Assembly (NCBI RefSeq): GCF_900103525.1
Contig: NZ_FNHN01000009.1
Span: 62,001 to 126,000, forward strand
Direction: 5' to 3'
Origin: Bacillus sp. OK048
GTDB taxonomy: Bacteria > Bacillota > Bacilli > Bacillales > Cytobacillaceae
Length of the DNA stretch: 64,000 nt
A program made the translations under genes and the position numbers. The notes beneath the pieces are model-generated. The model had not been told where the DNA came from, did not search any database, and saw nothing but the letters and a program-made list of their open reading frames with translations. Shown here piece after piece: positions 62,043 through 64,000 of this stretch (positions are counted from its first letter, which is position 1; each line of letters starts with the position of its first letter).

Positions 62043-64000
62043 ATGATCCCAGCAAAAATAGATCCCATTTCTATCACTCCAAAAAGAGAAAAAGGCGTGG
62101 AGTCGGTTGTCGAATGGTTCGAACAGCATAAACAATCGTTTTATCTACTTGGCTGGTCCTATCTCAGTAATCAGCAGCAAATGGAAGAGCTTTTTTATCG
62201 ATCCATTCTAAAAGTGCACAAGGAATTGCCTCGTTTTAAAAGTGAAACATCATTTGAACTGTGGGTTACATCCATTTTTATACATATCTGCCGTGAGCTT
62301 GCTGGTGATAGAAGTTTACAATCTTTATTGGAAAGTGAGCCACGTCAGGATTTTCTTATAGCACTTGATCAATTAGAAGAGTACGAGAAAGAAGCGATGG
62401 TCCTTACATATGTTAAAGGATTTTCACGGGAAGAAGTGGCACATCTTCTCCAGGTTTCAGTGGAAAAAATGAAAGAGGTTTTGTTTTCCGGAATCCAGTC
62501 ACTTAGAAAAGCATTGGGGGATGGAACAACCTTTAATGGCTGTAAGGAGTATCATAAGGATTATATCGATTACTTAGAACGAACCCTTGATCGGCCGAAA
62601 AAGATTGATTTAGAGAAACATATATATCATTGTCAACATTGTCAGCAGGATCTGGCTACTTTTCAGGATGTCATGTTAACCATGTTAAATCTTACTGATA
62701 GGATTAAAGATTTGCATATGCCATCTGGTATTATGGAGAACGTCAAAGCTAAACTGGCAGAAATGGAAAAGATTAAACAGCAAAGGAACAAGAAACGTAT
62801 AAGAAAAGGACTTGTTTTTGCTGGTATATTCGCAGTATTAATAGCAATTGATTTTTTTACAGGGGCGTTTTCTAACCTTTACTATACATGGACAGAAGAA
62901 GATCAAGAGGTGCTTGCCTATTTGCAACAGGACCTGGGTGAGAGGCTGAACCTGGAAGCGGAAAGTGATGGGGTGAAAATTAGGATCAAGACTGCGATTG
63001 CGGATGACGTTCAGACACTTATTTTTTATGAAATAGAAGATACAAATGAAGACAACCAATTTATGATAAGTTATGGTGATGGGGTTTTTGTAGAGAACGA
63101 ACATGAAATCATGAGCACCATAAACTATCCAAGGTTTTATCCTCCTGTCCTTGAAACCGATTTAAATATCCAAGAAAAGAACGTGTATCACGGGAAGCTT
63201 AGTCTTCTGCCACTCACAAAGGATAAAGGGACCATCAAACTCAAAATCACTAGGCTTCTGAAATTGATTCAAGATTCCTCTGATCAAAATGGTTTTAGGG
63301 TTAACGAAATCTTGGGATATGAAACAGGGGAGTGGAACTTCGAGATCCCTGTTACAAAACAGGCTTCCATCGAATATGCTTTGAATGAAGAGACTCTAGT
63401 AGAGGGGATCCCGGTTCGATTTGATAAACTAATCATTGCGCCAACTGCCACGGTTCTGCAATATGGTATTAATAGTAAACAGCATGAGAAGCGGATCGAT
63501 GCTCTTAATTTTGACGATTTAGTAGTAAACAATAAAAAAGTGAAAGCTGATATGTATGGCAGCTCTTATTTGGATTTACAGCAAGACGTGAATTGGTATA
63601 CGCTACAAACACATTTTGGCCCGCTTGTTGGTGAAAAACCCAAAGAGGTTAACGTACACTTCGCATCGGTTTATGTAACGTTTGAAGACCAAAAAGTCAT
63701 CGAACTGGATGCGTCTAGAGGATATCCTCAAACCTTTGAATATGCAGGCAGTACAATCTCCATCGATGAGGTGGAAGTTGGAATGCCTACCACTGTTGTC
63801 ATAAGCAATCATGATATTAAGAAACGAGCCTACCAGTCGCTTCACTTCAATATTGTGGGCAAGGATGAAAATGAAACCAGGTCAATGGAGATGGAATCTG
63901 AAGCAGTGCTTGTTGATAAAAACGGGATTGAATACGATATGACTAAACATATCCCCTATGAAGAAATTGAGCAGCCCCGTTATTTCGAAACCGGCTACAG
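62043..64000 (+). CDS. Sigma-like / zinc anti-sigma / membrane fusion protein, 3' end beyond window
   Basis: From ATG 62043, eight bases behind AAAGGGGGG, the frame is open for 652 codons to the window edge with no stop. Residues about 25-85 match ECF sigma region 2 (LLGWSYLSNQQQMEELFYRS, FKSETSFELWVTSIFIHICR) and about 108-158 region 4 (YEKEAMVLTYVKGFSREEVA, HLLQVSVEKMKEVLFSGIQS). Residues 193-200 are a zinc anti-sigma motif H-x3-C-x2-C (His193, Cys197, Cys200), with Cys167 as possible fourth ligand. A helix follows at about 256-275, then at least 375 outer, beta-rich residues of a DUF4179/DUF5643-like kind. Sigma and anti-sigma are thus in one chain. Region 2 lacks several usual acidic and aromatic residues, so it may be a non-transcribing relic or sensor. 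It is the third sigma-type module in 13 kb. Confidence 0.85.
   Translation, partial: MIPAKIDPISITPKREKGVESVVEWFEQHKQSFYLLGWSYLSNQQQMEELFYRSILKVHKELPRFKSETSFELWVTSIFIHICRELAGDRSLQSLLESEPRQDFLIALDQLEEYEKEAMVLTYVKGFSREEVAHLLQVSVEKMKEVLFSGIQSLRKALGDGTTFNGCKEYHKDYIDYLERTLDRPKKIDLEKHIYHCQHCQQDLATFQDVMLTMLNLTDRIKDLHMPSGIMENVKAKLAEMEKIKQQRNKKRIRKGLVFAGIFAVLIAIDFFTGAFSNLYYTWTEEDQEVLAYLQQDLGERLNLEAESDGVKIRIKTAIADDVQTLIFYEIEDTNEDNQFMISYGDGVFVENEHEIMSTINYPRFYPPVLETDLNIQEKNVYHGKLSLLPLTKDKGTIKLKITRLLKLIQDSSDQNGFRVNEILGYETGEWNFEIPVTKQASIEYALNEETLVEGIPVRFDKLIIAPTATVLQYGINSKQHEKRIDALNFDDLVVNNKKVKADMYGSSYLDLQQDVNWYTLQTHFGPLVGEKPKEVNVHFASVYVTFEDQKVIELDASRGYPQTFEYAGSTISIDEVEVGMPTTVVISNHDIKKRAYQSLHFNIVGKDENETRSMEMESEAVLVDKNGIEYDMTKHIPYEEIEQPRYFETGY

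Overview
This is chromosomal DNA of a low-GC, Gram-positive, Bacillus-like organism (Bacillales). The signs are AT-rich genes with strong AGGAGG-type ribosome binding sites, TTG and GTG starts, lipobox lipoproteins, cre-like catabolite boxes, and Bacillus-type sets: CstR with YrkE/F/H/I/J relatives, BdbC/BdbD, PaiA, PotABCD, AzlCD, the ABC-F protein YfmM and meso-diaminopimelate dehydrogenase. Many intergenic gaps hold small palindromic repeats, and several gene remnants show an accessory-rich, eroding region.

Layout. 1-4.5 kb: sugar genes (araA cut by the window edge, a sugar-proton symporter, galM). 5.5-10.4 kb: a CstR-type persulfide-responsive sulfur operon (cstR, DsrE-like, two rhodaneses, TusA-rhodanese, rhodanese-metallo-beta-lactamase, TusA, TauE/SafE exporter) with five CstR-like boxes. 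10.7-13.4 kb: a secreted Ig-like repeat protein and a foldase fragment among palindromes. 14.0-18.6 kb: an alien block with conspicuously high GC, holding a chimeric GH3 glycosidase with AT-rich ends and a beta-helix lipoprotein, with a transposase scrap at its right edge. 19.0-22.5 kb: BdbDC thiol oxidation pair, then a triple-rhodanese lipoprotein and a membrane protein. 23.0-30.5 kb: LacI regulator plus a sugar ABC transporter and GH2 beta-galactosidase, with three near-identical operators and a cre box. 30.8-43.9 kb: ABC-F ATPase, a retropepsin-like pair, an XRE regulator, a truncated sugar-binding protein, an oxidoreductase, a macrolide-type glycosyltransferase, a DedA-PAP2 fusion with lost catalytic residues, PaiA and unknown membrane proteins. 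44.3-50.9 kb: Dus, Ddh, a collapsed PfpI gene and potABCD. 51.1-64.0 kb: two ECF sigma/anti-sigma pairs, LysR/MFS, CBS protein, AzlCD, PadR/HAAS pair, CysK, and a gene running off the right end that fuses an ECF-sigma-like region, a zinc anti-sigma motif, a membrane helix and a large outer domain in one polypeptide.

How the genes fit together. The sulfur operon should sense, carry, oxidise and export excess sulfane sulfur. The envelope side has its own thiol and sulfur proteins (BdbCD, triple rhodanese), though a link is only inferred. Sugar use is split between arabinose/galactose genes and an inducible beta-galactoside operon under carbon catabolite control. PaiA (polyamine acetylation) and PotABCD (polyamine uptake) act on the same substrates. 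Three signalling modules near the right end each couple a sigma-like protein to a membrane-anchored partner.

The most unusual items are the single-chain sigma/anti-sigma gene at 62043-64000, the GC-rich core grafted into the GH3 gene, and an intact operator-promoter at 57.6 kb with no gene behind it.
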